Made by a program: the position numbers and the translations under genes | Shown here: positions 56,603 through 64,000 of the stretch, piece after piece | How the letters are laid out: every line of letters starts with the position of its first letter | Numbering within the stretch: the stretch's first letter is position 1 | Notes under the pieces: generated by a model | The model's input: only the letters and a program-made list of their open reading frames with translations | The model's database searches: none | What the model was told of the DNA's origin: nothing | DNA from: Nonomuraea indica | GTDB taxonomy: Bacteria > Actinomycetota > Actinomycetes > Streptosporangiales > Streptosporangiaceae | Assembly (NCBI RefSeq): GCF_002850745.1 | Contig: NZ_KZ559470.1 | Span: forward strand, 386,403-450,402 | Direction: 5' to 3' | DNA: 64,000 nucleotides

Positions 56603-57031
56603 TTACCTCGACATCTCCCTCCGGGCTCGCAACGTTGCCCGTACGCTCTTCAACGCGGACACATAGTTGCGCTCATCGGGACGCATCGCCACGGCGATCG
56701 CAAGCGGCTCCTGCGCACCCTCCACGTCCCCCGTCCGCCACAACGCCAGCCCCAGCCCGAAATGGGCGTAGTCCTCAGCGGGATTGGCATCGACGATCTG
56801 CCGGAAGCTGTCCGCGGCCTCCGCGTACTGCCGTGAGTTGAACTGGGCCCGGGCCAGCGCCTCGCGGATGCTGCGGGAGTCGGGCTCGGCCAGCGCGGCA
56901 CGTTCGAGCAGCGCGGCCGCGGCCGCCGGACTGCCCTCCTGCAGCAGCTTCACCCCGCGCTGGTACCAGTCATAGACGTGGCCCTCGGGGGCTCCATGGG
57001 AATCATCGTGAGGATTCGTTCCTTGGACCAT
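56603..57031 (-). CDS. Small tetratricopeptide repeat protein
   Basis: A 142-aa protein with about three TPR-like helical pairs (YDWYQRGVKLLQEGSPAAAAALLERA; FNSRQYAEAADSFRQIVDANP; YAHFGLGLALWRTGDVEGA). It is a likely protein-interaction scaffold. ATG 57031 is preferred because AAGGAG lies 9 nt upstream. The same TPR-HAD pair occurs near tlyA in mycobacteria. Confidence 0.8.
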   Translation of the reverse strand: MVQGTNPHDDSHGAPEGHVYDWYQRGVKLLQEGSPAAAAALLERAALAEPDSRSIREALARAQFNSRQYAEAADSFRQIVDANPAEDYAHFGLGLALWRTGDVEGAQEPLAIAVAMRPDERNYVSALKSVRATLRARREMSR

Positions 57032-57150
57032 GCGTGAGGTCTCCTTCATCGACAGACGACGGATCCGCTCTGTTCGCCACGTCACCGGACGCGGCTGGGG
57101 CGTTGGGGCGACTTCGGGAAGACTCGGGCCTTTATGGGAGCATGCCCGGT

Positions 57151-58584
57151 ATGGGCACTCCTGAACTGCCGGTGCCGGATGGACTGGTGCTACGACCCTT
57201 CCGCGGCGTCCGCTTCACCGTCGACGATCCAGCCAAGGTGACGTCTCCGCCCTACGACCTGATCTCCAACGGCGATGTCCGTGCGCTCCTTGACGCTCAT
57301 CCCAACAACGTCGTACGGCTCATCCTTCCCTGCACGCCGCGCCAGGTGGATCAGGAGCAGGCAGGCCCGCCGCCCACGCCGCCGGCCGGCCCGCCACCCG
57401 CTCCCGTGCCACCCGCGAGCCCCCCGGCCATCCACCCTGCCGATGCTGGGCGAACCTCGGAACCGCACGATGAACCCCACCGCGCGGAGAAGTACGGCCC
57501 CGCCCGGGACACTCTGCGCGCCTGGCTGTCGTCAGGCGTCCTGGTGCGGGACGAGCGCCCGGCCCTGTACGCCTACGAGCAGAGCGGCCCCGGCGTCCTG
57601 CAGCGCGGTCTCATCGGAGACATCGGCCTCGCCGACCCCGCGCAGGGCGTCATCCTGCCCCACGAGGACGTCTTCCCCGGCCCCGTCGCCGACCGTCTGG
57701 CGCTGATGAGCACCACCCAGGCCAATCTCGAACCCATCTTCCTCCTCTACGACGGCGACCACGGCGCGGCGACCCGTCTGGTGGAAGAGGTGGCCACCAC
57801 CCGTCCCCCCTTGGTCGACGCGCGCACGGACGACGGACTGACCCACCGCCTGTGGGCGATCGCCGACCAGACCGAGATCGACGCCATCAACGCCGACCTG
57901 CGTCCCCGCCAAGCCCTCATCGCCGACGGCCACCACAGGTACGCGACGTACCGCGTCCTGCAGCGCCAGGAACACGCCTCTCGCACCACGCCCGCCTCAC
58001 CGGCCGGCCCGCCGGTGGGACCGTGGGACTTCGGGCTGGCGTTGCTCGTGGACTCCACCGCATACCCGCCCGACCTCAAGGCCATTCACCGCGTCATCCC
58101 CGGACTGCCGCTGCGTGAGGCGGCGGCGAGAGCGAAGGGGGCATGGCAGGTGCACGACCATCCCACGCTCGCTGATGGCCTCGCCGCTCTCGACGCCGCC
58201 CCGGAGCCCGCCTTCCTGCTGGCCGGTGCTGGTGGCAGCCACCTGCTCACCGACCCTGATCCCGTGCAGCTGGCGCACGCCATGCCCGCCGATCGTTCCG
58301 AGCGCTGGAACTCACTCAACACCTCCATCCTCACGTGCTTCGTCATGCCCAAGGTGTGGGGCATGCAGGACGACGAGCAGGCCGTCCGCATCGTGCACCA
58401 CGACGCTCAGGCCGCCACGGATCTCGCCGTCCGCTCCGATGGCACAGCGGTGATACTCAAGCCGCTCGCCGTCGAAGACGTGCTCGCCGTAGCCGCGGCC
58501 GGGGAACGGGTCCCGCGCAAGTCGACCTCCTTCGGCCCCAAGCCGAGAACGGGTCTCCTCCTGCGCACGTTCGCCGCGGAGTGA
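57151..58584 (+). CDS. DUF1015 family protein
   Basis: A 477-aa protein with the DUF1015 hallmarks FRGVRFTVDDPAKVTSPPYDLIS at the N-terminus, YAYEQ, HEDVFPGPVADRLALM and IADGHHRYATYRVL. Its exact function is not established. A Pro-rich insert (about residues 73-105) splits the N-terminal region. The start is uncertain between ATG 57142 and 57151; the second has GGGAG at better distance. Confidence 0.83.
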   Translation: MGTPELPVPDGLVLRPFRGVRFTVDDPAKVTSPPYDLISNGDVRALLDAHPNNVVRLILPCTPRQVDQEQAGPPPTPPAGPPPAPVPPASPPAIHPADAGRTSEPHDEPHRAEKYGPARDTLRAWLSSGVLVRDERPALYAYEQSGPGVLQRGLIGDIGLADPAQGVILPHEDVFPGPVADRLALMSTTQANLEPIFLLYDGDHGAATRLVEEVATTRPPLVDARTDDGLTHRLWAIADQTEIDAINADLRPRQALIADGHHRYATYRVLQRQEHASRTTPASPAGPPVGPWDFGLALLVDSTAYPPDLKAIHRVIPGLPLREAAARAKGAWQVHDHPTLADGLAALDAAPEPAFLLAGAGGSHLLTDPDPVQLAHAMPADRSERWNSLNTSILTCFVMPKVWGMQDDEQAVRIVHHDAQAATDLAVRSDGTAVILKPLAVEDVLAVAAAGERVPRKSTSFGPKPRTGLLLRTFAAE

Positions 58585-58681
58585 CACACCGCGTCACCAT
58601 GGGGCACGCCCGGTCCGCGAGCTCCCGGGCCGCACCAGCCGGCAGACGGAGGCCGTCATCCCCGAACCCGGTGGCGCCTTC

Positions 58682-59080
58682 TCAGCCCACCGCGGCGAGC
58701 GCCGCCACGGGGCGGGGAGGAGAAGGCGCCGGAGGCTCTCCTCTGTCCGCGTCCTGCGTGGGGTCCGCCTCGACGGGTCTGGCCGAGAGGACCTCCACCT
58801 CGTAGCGCCAGACCTTCGCGGCCGACGGCCCGTAAATGCGGCACCGGAACGCTCCCGTGACCTCCAGCAGCGCAGGCGGCTGCAGGCTACGGACCAGCTC
58901 GGCCGTCTTCTCGTCGAACGTGACGCAGGGGATGCTGTCGGTCAAGGTGCCGCCCCGTCTGTGCCGGCGGCGCCGGCGCACGACCAGGCGCCATTTCGTC
59001 AGGGTGTCGCCGCTCGGCAACGTCTTGTCCTCGGCTGTGCCGGACAGCCTTCCCACCAGAACGACCTCGTTGCGGTCCAC
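58682..59080 (-). CDS. Single-stranded DNA-binding protein-like OB-fold protein
   Basis: A 132-aa SSB-family protein (DRNEVVLVGRLSGTAEDKTLPSGDTLTKWRLVV ... SIPCVTFDEKTAELV ... LEVTGAFRCRIY). It lacks the acidic DDDIPF-like tail of the replicative SSB, and a basic loop (RRRRRHRRGG) replaces part of the fold. It is more likely an accessory, possibly competence- or development-linked SSB. GTG 59080 follows GGAGGC. Confidence 0.8.
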   Translation of the reverse strand: MDRNEVVLVGRLSGTAEDKTLPSGDTLTKWRLVVRRRRRHRRGGTLTDSIPCVTFDEKTAELVRSLQPPALLEVTGAFRCRIYGPSAAKVWRYEVEVLSARPVEADPTQDADRGEPPAPSPPRPVAALAAVG

Positions 59081-59189
59081 TGCCGCCTCCCATCGATGCT
59101 CAGGTCGAGATCACTCTCTACGATGAGGGGGAGGCCGGATCGGCTCGAATGCCGTTCTGGGGATAGCGGACACGGCTCTTGGAGCGCCT

Positions 59190-60116
59190 GTGGACAACAT
59201 CACCGCCCTGGGCGGCGACGTCTATGAGATTGACACCAAAATGGCCGGCTATGCGGGCATCACCGCCGGCTACCTGATCCTGGGGGACCGTCCCTGCCTC
59301 GTGGAGACGGGCACGTCCACGTCGGCGCCGGTGGTACGCGATGCCCTGGCCTCGCTGGGCGTGGGCCCGGATGACCTGGCGACGGTGGTCGTCACGCACA
59401 TCCACCTCGACCACGCCGGCGGGGTCGGCGACATCGCCAGGTTCTTCCCGTCCGCGCAGATCGTCGTTCACGAGAAGGGTGCCAGGCACCTGGCGGACCC
59501 GTCCCGGCTGATGGCCAGCGCCCGCATGGTGTGGGGTGACAAACTGGACACCCTCTTCGGGGAGCTGTCGCCGACCGAAGCCGAACGCATCGTCGCGCTG
59601 GGCGACACGGGGTCCATCGATCTGGGCAACGGCAGGACCCTCAGCAGCCACTACTCGCCCGGACACGCCAAGCACCACGTCGGGCTGGTCGACTCGGGCA
59701 CCGGTGACCTGTACGTGGGCGACGCCGCCGGCGTCTACCTGCCCGAGACCGGCGACCTGCGGCCCGCGACGCCGCCCCCGGACTTCGACCTGCAGACGGC
59801 GCTCAACTCCATCGCGCTGTTCGAGGCGCTGGGGCCGCAGCGGTTGCTGTTCAGTCACTACGGCCCGGTGGACGCGGTCCAGGAAACGCTCGAACGGTCG
59901 GCCGAGGAGCTCCGCGTCTGGGTTGACCTGACGCGGCAGGCACACGCCGAGGGCATGGATCTCGACCACGCGGTGGCCATGGTGCGGGACCGCACGAAGG
60001 AGCGCTACACCGCGCTGAAGGCCGGCGACGAGACGGCCGAACAGTTCGAGCTGCTGAGCGGCGCGCCGTCGAACGTCGCCGGCATCCTCCACTGGCTCGA
60101 CCGCGTCTCCCCGTAA
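59190..60116 (+). CDS. Metallo-beta-lactamase fold hydrolase
   Basis: A 308-aa MBL-fold protein with VVVTHIHLDHAGGVG, SPGHAKHHVG, YVGDAAGVYLP and FSHYGPVD, a full set of metal ligands. The long C-terminal helical region is typical of the larger members. The substrate is unknown. GTG 59190 follows GGAG at 5 nt. Confidence 0.84.
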   Translation: MDNITALGGDVYEIDTKMAGYAGITAGYLILGDRPCLVETGTSTSAPVVRDALASLGVGPDDLATVVVTHIHLDHAGGVGDIARFFPSAQIVVHEKGARHLADPSRLMASARMVWGDKLDTLFGELSPTEAERIVALGDTGSIDLGNGRTLSSHYSPGHAKHHVGLVDSGTGDLYVGDAAGVYLPETGDLRPATPPPDFDLQTALNSIALFEALGPQRLLFSHYGPVDAVQETLERSAEELRVWVDLTRQAHAEGMDLDHAVAMVRDRTKERYTALKAGDETAEQFELLSGAPSNVAGILHWLDRVSP

Positions 60117-60217
60117 CGGCCGGCTTCCCCTCGTTCGCGGCGGAGCCTCTGGTACGCCGCCGGTCCGAGGGCGACCGTATCCCGCCACGCTCGTCACCTG
60201 AAGCGTCCCCGGACATG

Positions 60218-60262
60218 GATGAGCCGCCGTCATCCCTCGTGGCGGGATGACGGCGGCTCATC
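60218..60262. terminator. Very strong bidirectional terminator hairpin
   Basis: Two perfect 19-bp arms (beginning GATGAGCCGCCGTC) enclose a 7-nt loop, centred between the convergent MBL and repeat-protein genes. Confidence 0.85.
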
Positions 60263-60286
60263 GAATCGGTACGGCGACGCCCGTCG

Positions 60287-63200
60287 TCAGTCGTCGCGCT
60301 TGGGCCTGTCGGCGGTCGGGGCGTCTTCGGGCTCGTCGAGGATGTCGCCGAAGTCCGGCTCGATGAACGCCAGGTTGATGTCCGGCGCGGCCTCCGGCTG
60401 CGTGCTGGACACGGCCTTGCCGGTCGCCGAAGTGCCCTCGACGGGCTTCCCCTCTGCGACGGACGCACCTGGAGCTCCCGAAGCCGGCCGCTTCGGGTTG
60501 TCCTGGCTCATGACGTCGTCACCTGCGCCACGAGCTTCAGCGAGGCCGTCGTCCCCCGCCTCGTCGTCGGCGTCGTCCTCCGCCTCGTCGACGTCCTCGG
60601 CGTCCTCAGCGTCGGCGGCGGCGTCCTGGATGTCCGCGTCCTCGAGGTCGCGAGTTTCCGTCTCGTCCGCTGCGTCGGGTCCGAGTCCGTCGTCACCGAG
60701 GTCGTCCTCGGTGACGTCGTCCGCGAGGTCGGCCTCGGTTCCGTCCGCGAGGTCGTCGCCCCCGAGGTCGCCGCTGGCCGCCCGGCCTCTCGGCTCAGCG
60801 TCGTCGGCGTCCTCGATGTCGGCGTCGTCGGTGAGGAGGTCATCGGCCTCGGCCAGCGCGGCCTCGTCCTCGATCCGCTCCTCCTGCTCCTCCGCCTGGT
60901 CGACGGCGTCGTCCGTCTCGTCGTCGAAGTCCTCTTCGAGGTCCTCGATGACGGCGCCGGTCAGCTCGGCGTAGCGCTCGGCCGCGTCGGTCTCACCGTC
61001 CTCGTCGAACGCCATCGCCTTGGCGAACCAGTCGGTGGCCGCCTCCTGGTGGCCCGCGTCGGCCAACGCGTCGGCGTAGGCGAACGCAAGTCGCGCCGAC
61101 CAGGGCTTGGGCTCCGGATCACGAAGTTCGGGAAGGCGCTGCAGCGTGATGACTGCGGCGTCGTGCTGATTGAGGTCACGGCGCGCGCCGGACTCCACGA
61201 TGGCGAGCTCGATACGCTCAGCCCTGTCGAGGCGCTCGGCCTCAGGTGAACGTACCAGGTCGAGGGCGCGTTCGGGCCGGCCGAGACCACGCTCGCAGTC
61301 GGCCATGACGGGCAGGTAGGCGTCCGAACCGGTCATCCGCCTCGCCGCGCGCAGGTCGCTGAGCGCCTCGGAGTAGTGTCCGGCGCGGTAGGCGACGATG
61401 CCGGCCGCCTCGCGAACGACACCGATGCGGGCCGCGAACCTCCGGGCCACGTTGGTGTGCTCATGCGCCCGGTCAGGATCGTCGTCCTCGAGCGCGCGCT
61501 CGGCGGCGACAAGGTGCCTGCCCACCAGCTCGGCCAGGTCGCCGGGAAGGGAGCGCAGTTCGTCACGCACCTCCTTGTCCAGCTCGTCGGCGGTGATGTC
61601 GGGGGCGACGTCCGGCAGCCTCTCCCGCTGCGGCGCGTCATCCCGGTCCGGCCTGCCGTACCGGGCACGTGACCCACTGGCCGACTGCTCGTCACGGTCG
61701 CGCGAGAAGGGCCGGGCACGGTCGCCCTGGTAACCGCCCGCGCCTTGCGGCCCCCGATCGCCCCGGTATCCGCCCTCGCGACGGGGTCCACGGTCGTCGC
61801 GGAACCCGCCCTCACGACGGGGCCCGCGGTCGTCGCGGAAGCCGCCCTCGCGACGGGGTCCACGGTCGCCCCCGAAACCGCCCTCACGACGCGGACCGCG
61901 ATCGTCGCGGTCACGGAACGGACGGCGATCGTCATCACGACGAGGACCACGATCGTCCCGGAACCCACCCGGACGACGATCCTGGAACCCACCCTCACGA
62001 CGCGGACCACGGTCATCACGATCACGGAACGAACGACGATCGTCATCACGACGAGGACCACGATCATCACGGAAGCCGCCCTCACGACGCGGCCCACGGT
62101 CGTCGCGGAACCCGCCCTCGCGACGCGGCCCGCGGTCGTCGCGGAAGCCGCCCTCGCGACGGGGTCCACGGTCGCCACCGAAACCGCCCTCACGACGCGG
62201 ACCGCGATCGTCGCGGTCACGGAACGGACGACGATCGTCATCACGACGAGGACCACGATCATCACGGAAGCCGCCCTCACGACGCGGCCCACGGTCGTCG
62301 CGGAACCCGCCCTCGCGACGCGGCCCGCGGTCGTCGCGGAAGCCGCCCTCGCGACGGGGTCCACGGTCGCCACCGAAACCGCCCTCACGACGCGGACCGC
62401 GATCGTCGCGGTCACGGAACGGACGACGATCGTCATCACGACGAGGACCACGATCATCACGGAAGCCGCCCTCACGACGCGGCCCACGGTCGTCGCGGAA
62501 CCCACCCTCGCGACGCGGCCCGCGGTCGTCGCGGAAGCCGCCCTCGCGACGGGGTCCACGGTCGCCACCGAAACCGCCCTCACGACGCGGACCGCGATCG
62601 TCGCGGTCACGGAACGGACGACGATCGTCATCACGACGAGGACCACGATCATCACGGAAGCCGCCCTCACGACGCGGCCCACGGTCGTCGCGGAACCCAC
62701 CCTCGCGACGCGGTCCACGGTCGCCACCGAAACCGCCCTCACGACGCGGACCGCGATCGTCACGGTCACGGAACGAACGACGATCGTCATCACGACGAGG
62801 ACCACGATCGTCCCGGAACCCACCCGGACGACGATCCTGGGACCCACCCTCACGACGCGGACCGCGATCGTCACGGTCACGGAACGAACGACGATCGTCA
62901 TCACGACGAGGACCACGATCATCACGGAAGCCGCCCTCACGACGCGGCCCACGGTCGTCGCGGAACCCACCCTCGCGACGCGGGCCACGGTCGCCACCGA
63001 AACCGCCCTCACGACGCGGACCGCGATCGTCACGGTCACGGAACGAACGACGATCGTCATCACGACGAGGACCACGATCGTCCCGGAACCCACCCGGACG
63101 ACGATCCTGGAACCCACCCTCACGACGCGGACCGCGATCGTCACGGTCACGGAACGAACGACGATCGTCATCACGACGAGGACCCCGATCGTCGCGGAAC

Positions 63201-63505
63201 CCGCCCTCACGGCGAGGACCGCGGTCGTCCTGGCTCCGGTATCCGGAGCGGTCGCCGTAGCCACGGTCCTGGTACGGCGGCCGGTCTGAACCCTCACGGC
63301 GCGGCCCGCGCTCACCGCGGCCGCCGGAGCGCTCGCCGGAGCGGAACGGACGGTCACCTCTGGGCCTGTCCTGGTCACGCCCGCGGGAGCCGTACCCGCT
63401 CCCTCTGTCGCCGTATGAACGTCTCTCCCCGTCGTCGCCTCGTCCGCGCTGTCCGCCGTCCGGCCCGTTGTCTCTGTTCACTTCTGGTCCATTTCGTTGG
63501 CTCAC
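60287..63505 (-). CDS. Giant DRGPRR-repeat / TPR / acidic-tail protein
   Basis: A 1072-aa three-part protein. Residues 93-588 are low-complexity repeats built from [29 protein letters not shown] and [13 protein letters not shown] modules, rich in Arg, Asp and Gly. Residues 635-848 form a helical TPR-like core ([45 protein letters not shown]). Residues 850-990 are almost all Asp/Glu/Ala, and the tail carries a mixed segment ([18 protein letters not shown]). No signal or membrane segment is seen. The start is GTG 63505, with no strong ribosome binding site. Such RG-rich, polyampholytic sequence is typical of RNA-binding, condensate-forming proteins; the gene sits directly downstream of an rRNA operon. 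The function is unknown and RNA binding is inferred. Confidence 0.88.
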   Translation of the reverse strand: MSQRNGPEVNRDNGPDGGQRGRGDDGERRSYGDRGSGYGSRGRDQDRPRGDRPFRSGERSGGRGERGPRREGSDRPPYQDRGYGDRSGYRSQDDRGPRREGGFRDDRGPRRDDDRRSFRDRDDRGPRREGGFQDRRPGGFRDDRGPRRDDDRRSFRDRDDRGPRREGGFGGDRGPRREGGFRDDRGPRREGGFRDDRGPRRDDDRRSFRDRDDRGPRREGGSQDRRPGGFRDDRGPRRDDDRRSFRDRDDRGPRREGGFGGDRGPRREGGFRDDRGPRREGGFRDDRGPRRDDDRRPFRDRDDRGPRREGGFGGDRGPRREGGFRDDRGPRREGGFRDDRGPRREGGFRDDRGPRRDDDRRPFRDRDDRGPRREGGFGGDRGPRREGGFRDDRGPRREGGFRDDRGPRREGGFRDDRGPRRDDDRRPFRDRDDRGPRREGGFGGDRGPRREGGFRDDRGPRREGGFRDDRGPRREGGFRDDRGPRRDDDRRSFRDRDDRGPRREGGFQDRRPGGFRDDRGPRRDDDRRPFRDRDDRGPRREGGFGGDRGPRREGGFRDDRGPRREGGFRDDRGPRREGGYRGDRGPQGAGGYQGDRARPFSRDRDEQSASGSRARYGRPDRDDAPQRERLPDVAPDITADELDKEVRDELRSLPGDLAELVGRHLVAAERALEDDDPDRAHEHTNVARRFAARIGVVREAAGIVAYRAGHYSEALSDLRAARRMTGSDAYLPVMADCERGLGRPERALDLVRSPEAERLDRAERIELAIVESGARRDLNQHDAAVITLQRLPELRDPEPKPWSARLAFAYADALADAGHQEAATDWFAKAMAFDEDGETDAAERYAELTGAVIEDLEEDFDDETDDAVDQAEEQEERIEDEAALAEADDLLTDDADIEDADDAEPRGRAASGDLGGDDLADGTEADLADDVTEDDLGDDGLGPDAADETETRDLEDADIQDAAADAEDAEDVDEAEDDADDEAGDDGLAEARGAGDDVMSQDNPKRPASGAPGASVAEGKPVEGTSATGKAVSSTQPEAAPDINLAFIEPDFGDILDEPEDAPTADRPKRDD
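62026..62769. repeat. 195-bp higher-order tandem repeat inside the giant repeat gene
   Basis: Units begin at 62026, 62221 and 62416, each 195 bp (65 codons) long, and a fourth, shortened to 159 bp, at 62611. Neighbouring full units differ at only one position by my reading. Each unit is made of 36-, 39- and 51-bp sub-blocks, all multiples of three. Such identity means recent expansion or gene conversion. Confidence 0.92.
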
Positions 63506-63908
63506 TCAGCGGACCCGTATCGCACATGACGGCCGCCGTGGCTGGTCGCTGCCCGGCCTCGGGCCTTACGCGACGAAGGCCACCCGTGGGGGTGGCCCGC
63601 TTCTCACCAGCCTAGCAAGCCCGCGAGCGTCAACGCGCCCTCCACCACGTGGATATCGGATGGTCCATACGGACACTTCCGGAATGCTCCATCGCGATCG
63701 TGCGTGTGCGACGACGGCTGGCATGCCGGCGCCGCCAGTCGGCCCCGTCCGCCCCTGAAGGCGCGGGACTTGGTGAAAGGCGGTAGATGCCGGGAAGCCG
63801 CCGGACACAGCCGTGGAAGGCCGGGGCCGTTCGCCTCCCGTACGTCGGGAACGCCCGTGATCGGGTGTCTCACTGCCGGCGCACACCGAAGATGTCCGGG
63901 TACGCGAA
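63506..63908. other. Gap between the rRNA operon and the giant repeat gene
   Basis: This stretch of about 400 bp holds no convincing gene. A perfect 8-bp hairpin GGCCACCC / GGGTGGCC (63578-63597) lies about 70 bp upstream of the repeat-gene start and could be a leader structure. Short ORFs here have no family features. I cannot place a promoter with confidence. Confidence 0.5.
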
Positions 63909-63940
63909 AATGGGGCCTCACCCGAAGGTGAGACCCCATT
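63909..63940 (-). terminator. rRNA operon terminator
   Basis: On the minus strand AATGGGGTCTCACC pairs with GGTGAGGCCCCATT (14 bp, one U-G) around a UUCG tetraloop and is followed by TTTT. It starts about 10 nt after the 5S 3' end. Confidence 0.92.
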
Positions 63941-63949
63941 CCCAAAGAT

Positions 63950-64000
63950 TGTCCGGCGGTGACCTACTCTCCCACACCCTCCCGAGTGCAGTACCATCGG
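63950..64000 (-). rRNA. rrf: 5S ribosomal RNA (3' part, runs off the right edge)
   Basis: The minus strand reads CCGATGGTACTGCA, then GTGTGGGAGAGTAGGTC and ACCGCCGGACA, the 3' half of an actinobacterial 5S rRNA. About 51 of some 117 nt are inside the window. The 3' end is estimated at 63950. The 16S-23S-5S operon must lie to the right, transcribed leftward. Confidence 0.93.

Noticed and set aside
58673..58730. GGCGCCTTCTC / GAGAAGGCGCC inverted repeat around the 3' end of the SSB-like gene.
   Set aside because: The 36-bp spacer and location inside coding sequence make it a poor terminator; kept only as a note.
61333..63615. Long open frames in other phases through the repeat gene (about 514 to 681 aa, His/Arg-, Thr/Ile/Val- or Val-rich).
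   Set aside because: All repeat units are multiples of three, so any frame open in one unit stays open in all. These translations show no family motifs, while the chosen minus-strand frame continues into a TPR-like core and acidic tail.
63566..63997. Short ORFs on both strands between the repeat gene and the 5S rRNA.
   Set aside because: They run into the rRNA terminator and 5S gene and show no protein-like features.

Overview
This window is high-GC actinobacterial chromosome, most likely from a filamentous actinomycete of the Streptosporangiales (Nonomuraea-like). The genus is an inference. The evidence is very GC-rich coding, many GTG and TTG starts with 4-nt stop/start overlaps, and actinobacterial marker genes: rbpA, whiA, opcA, steA/steB, a mycothiol-dependent-type enzyme and a DasR-like site. 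Nearly everything is a chromosomal housekeeping gene. I see no prophage, insertion sequence, CRISPR array or tRNA gene.

Layout. 1-5200 (minus): a hydroxyproline catabolic operon, with a heterotrimeric FAD/[2Fe-2S] D-hydroxyproline dehydrogenase, a DapA-family deaminase, a 4-hydroxyproline epimerase and the start of a second proline-racemase-family enzyme. All six are coupled by 4-nt overlaps behind a 13-bp palindrome. 5.2-9.2 kb: heme A synthase (ctaA), a DUF218 protein, a PrsW-type protease and protoheme farnesyltransferase (ctaB). 9.4-16.4 kb: pentose-phosphate operon tkt-tal-zwf-opcA-pgl. 16.6-23 kb: adenosine deaminase, an SDR-TetR pair with a perfect operator palindrome, a coiled-coil protein, an ACT-GNAT fusion and a YtcJ-like amidohydrolase. 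23-27 kb (minus): gap-pgk-tpiA-secG-rbpA, with a DasR-box-like site at the gap promoter. 27.8-38 kb (minus): uvrA, three tandem Rieske lipoproteins, uvrC-rapZ-yvcK-whiA.

38-42.8 kb: a mycothiol-dependent-type enzyme and a metallo-beta-lactamase-fold gene, phospholipid genes psd-pssA, and terC behind a manganese (yybP-ykoY) riboswitch whose expression hairpin hides the terC ribosome binding site. 42.8-53 kb (minus): a small upstream ORF, tlyA-nadK-recN-steA-steB, a MraY/WecA-like phosphotransferase, a MurJ-like flippase and a GT4 glycosyltransferase. Together these form a DNA-repair, cell-division and envelope-glycan block. 53-60 kb: an SCP2-like protein, an ABC exporter, a decayed SDR fragment, a NagD-like HAD phosphatase, a TPR protein, a DUF1015 protein, an SSB-like protein and a second MBL hydrolase. 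60.3-63.5 kb (minus): an unusual 1072-aa protein with about 500 residues of DRGPRR-type repeats, a TPR-like core and a very acidic tail. The window ends in the 3' part of a 5S rRNA with its terminator, so an rRNA operon lies just beyond.

A recurring theme is in-frame tandem duplication inside otherwise conserved genes: the dehydrogenase alpha-subunit tail, the YvcK N-terminus and the huge repeat protein, with a low-complexity insert in the GT4 enzyme. Short duplications also occur in several intergenic gaps. The most unusual items are the repeat/TPR/acidic protein, the three-Rieske cassette inside the uvrA-uvrC neighbourhood, and the flippase/phosphotransferase/glycosyltransferase set attached to steAB.
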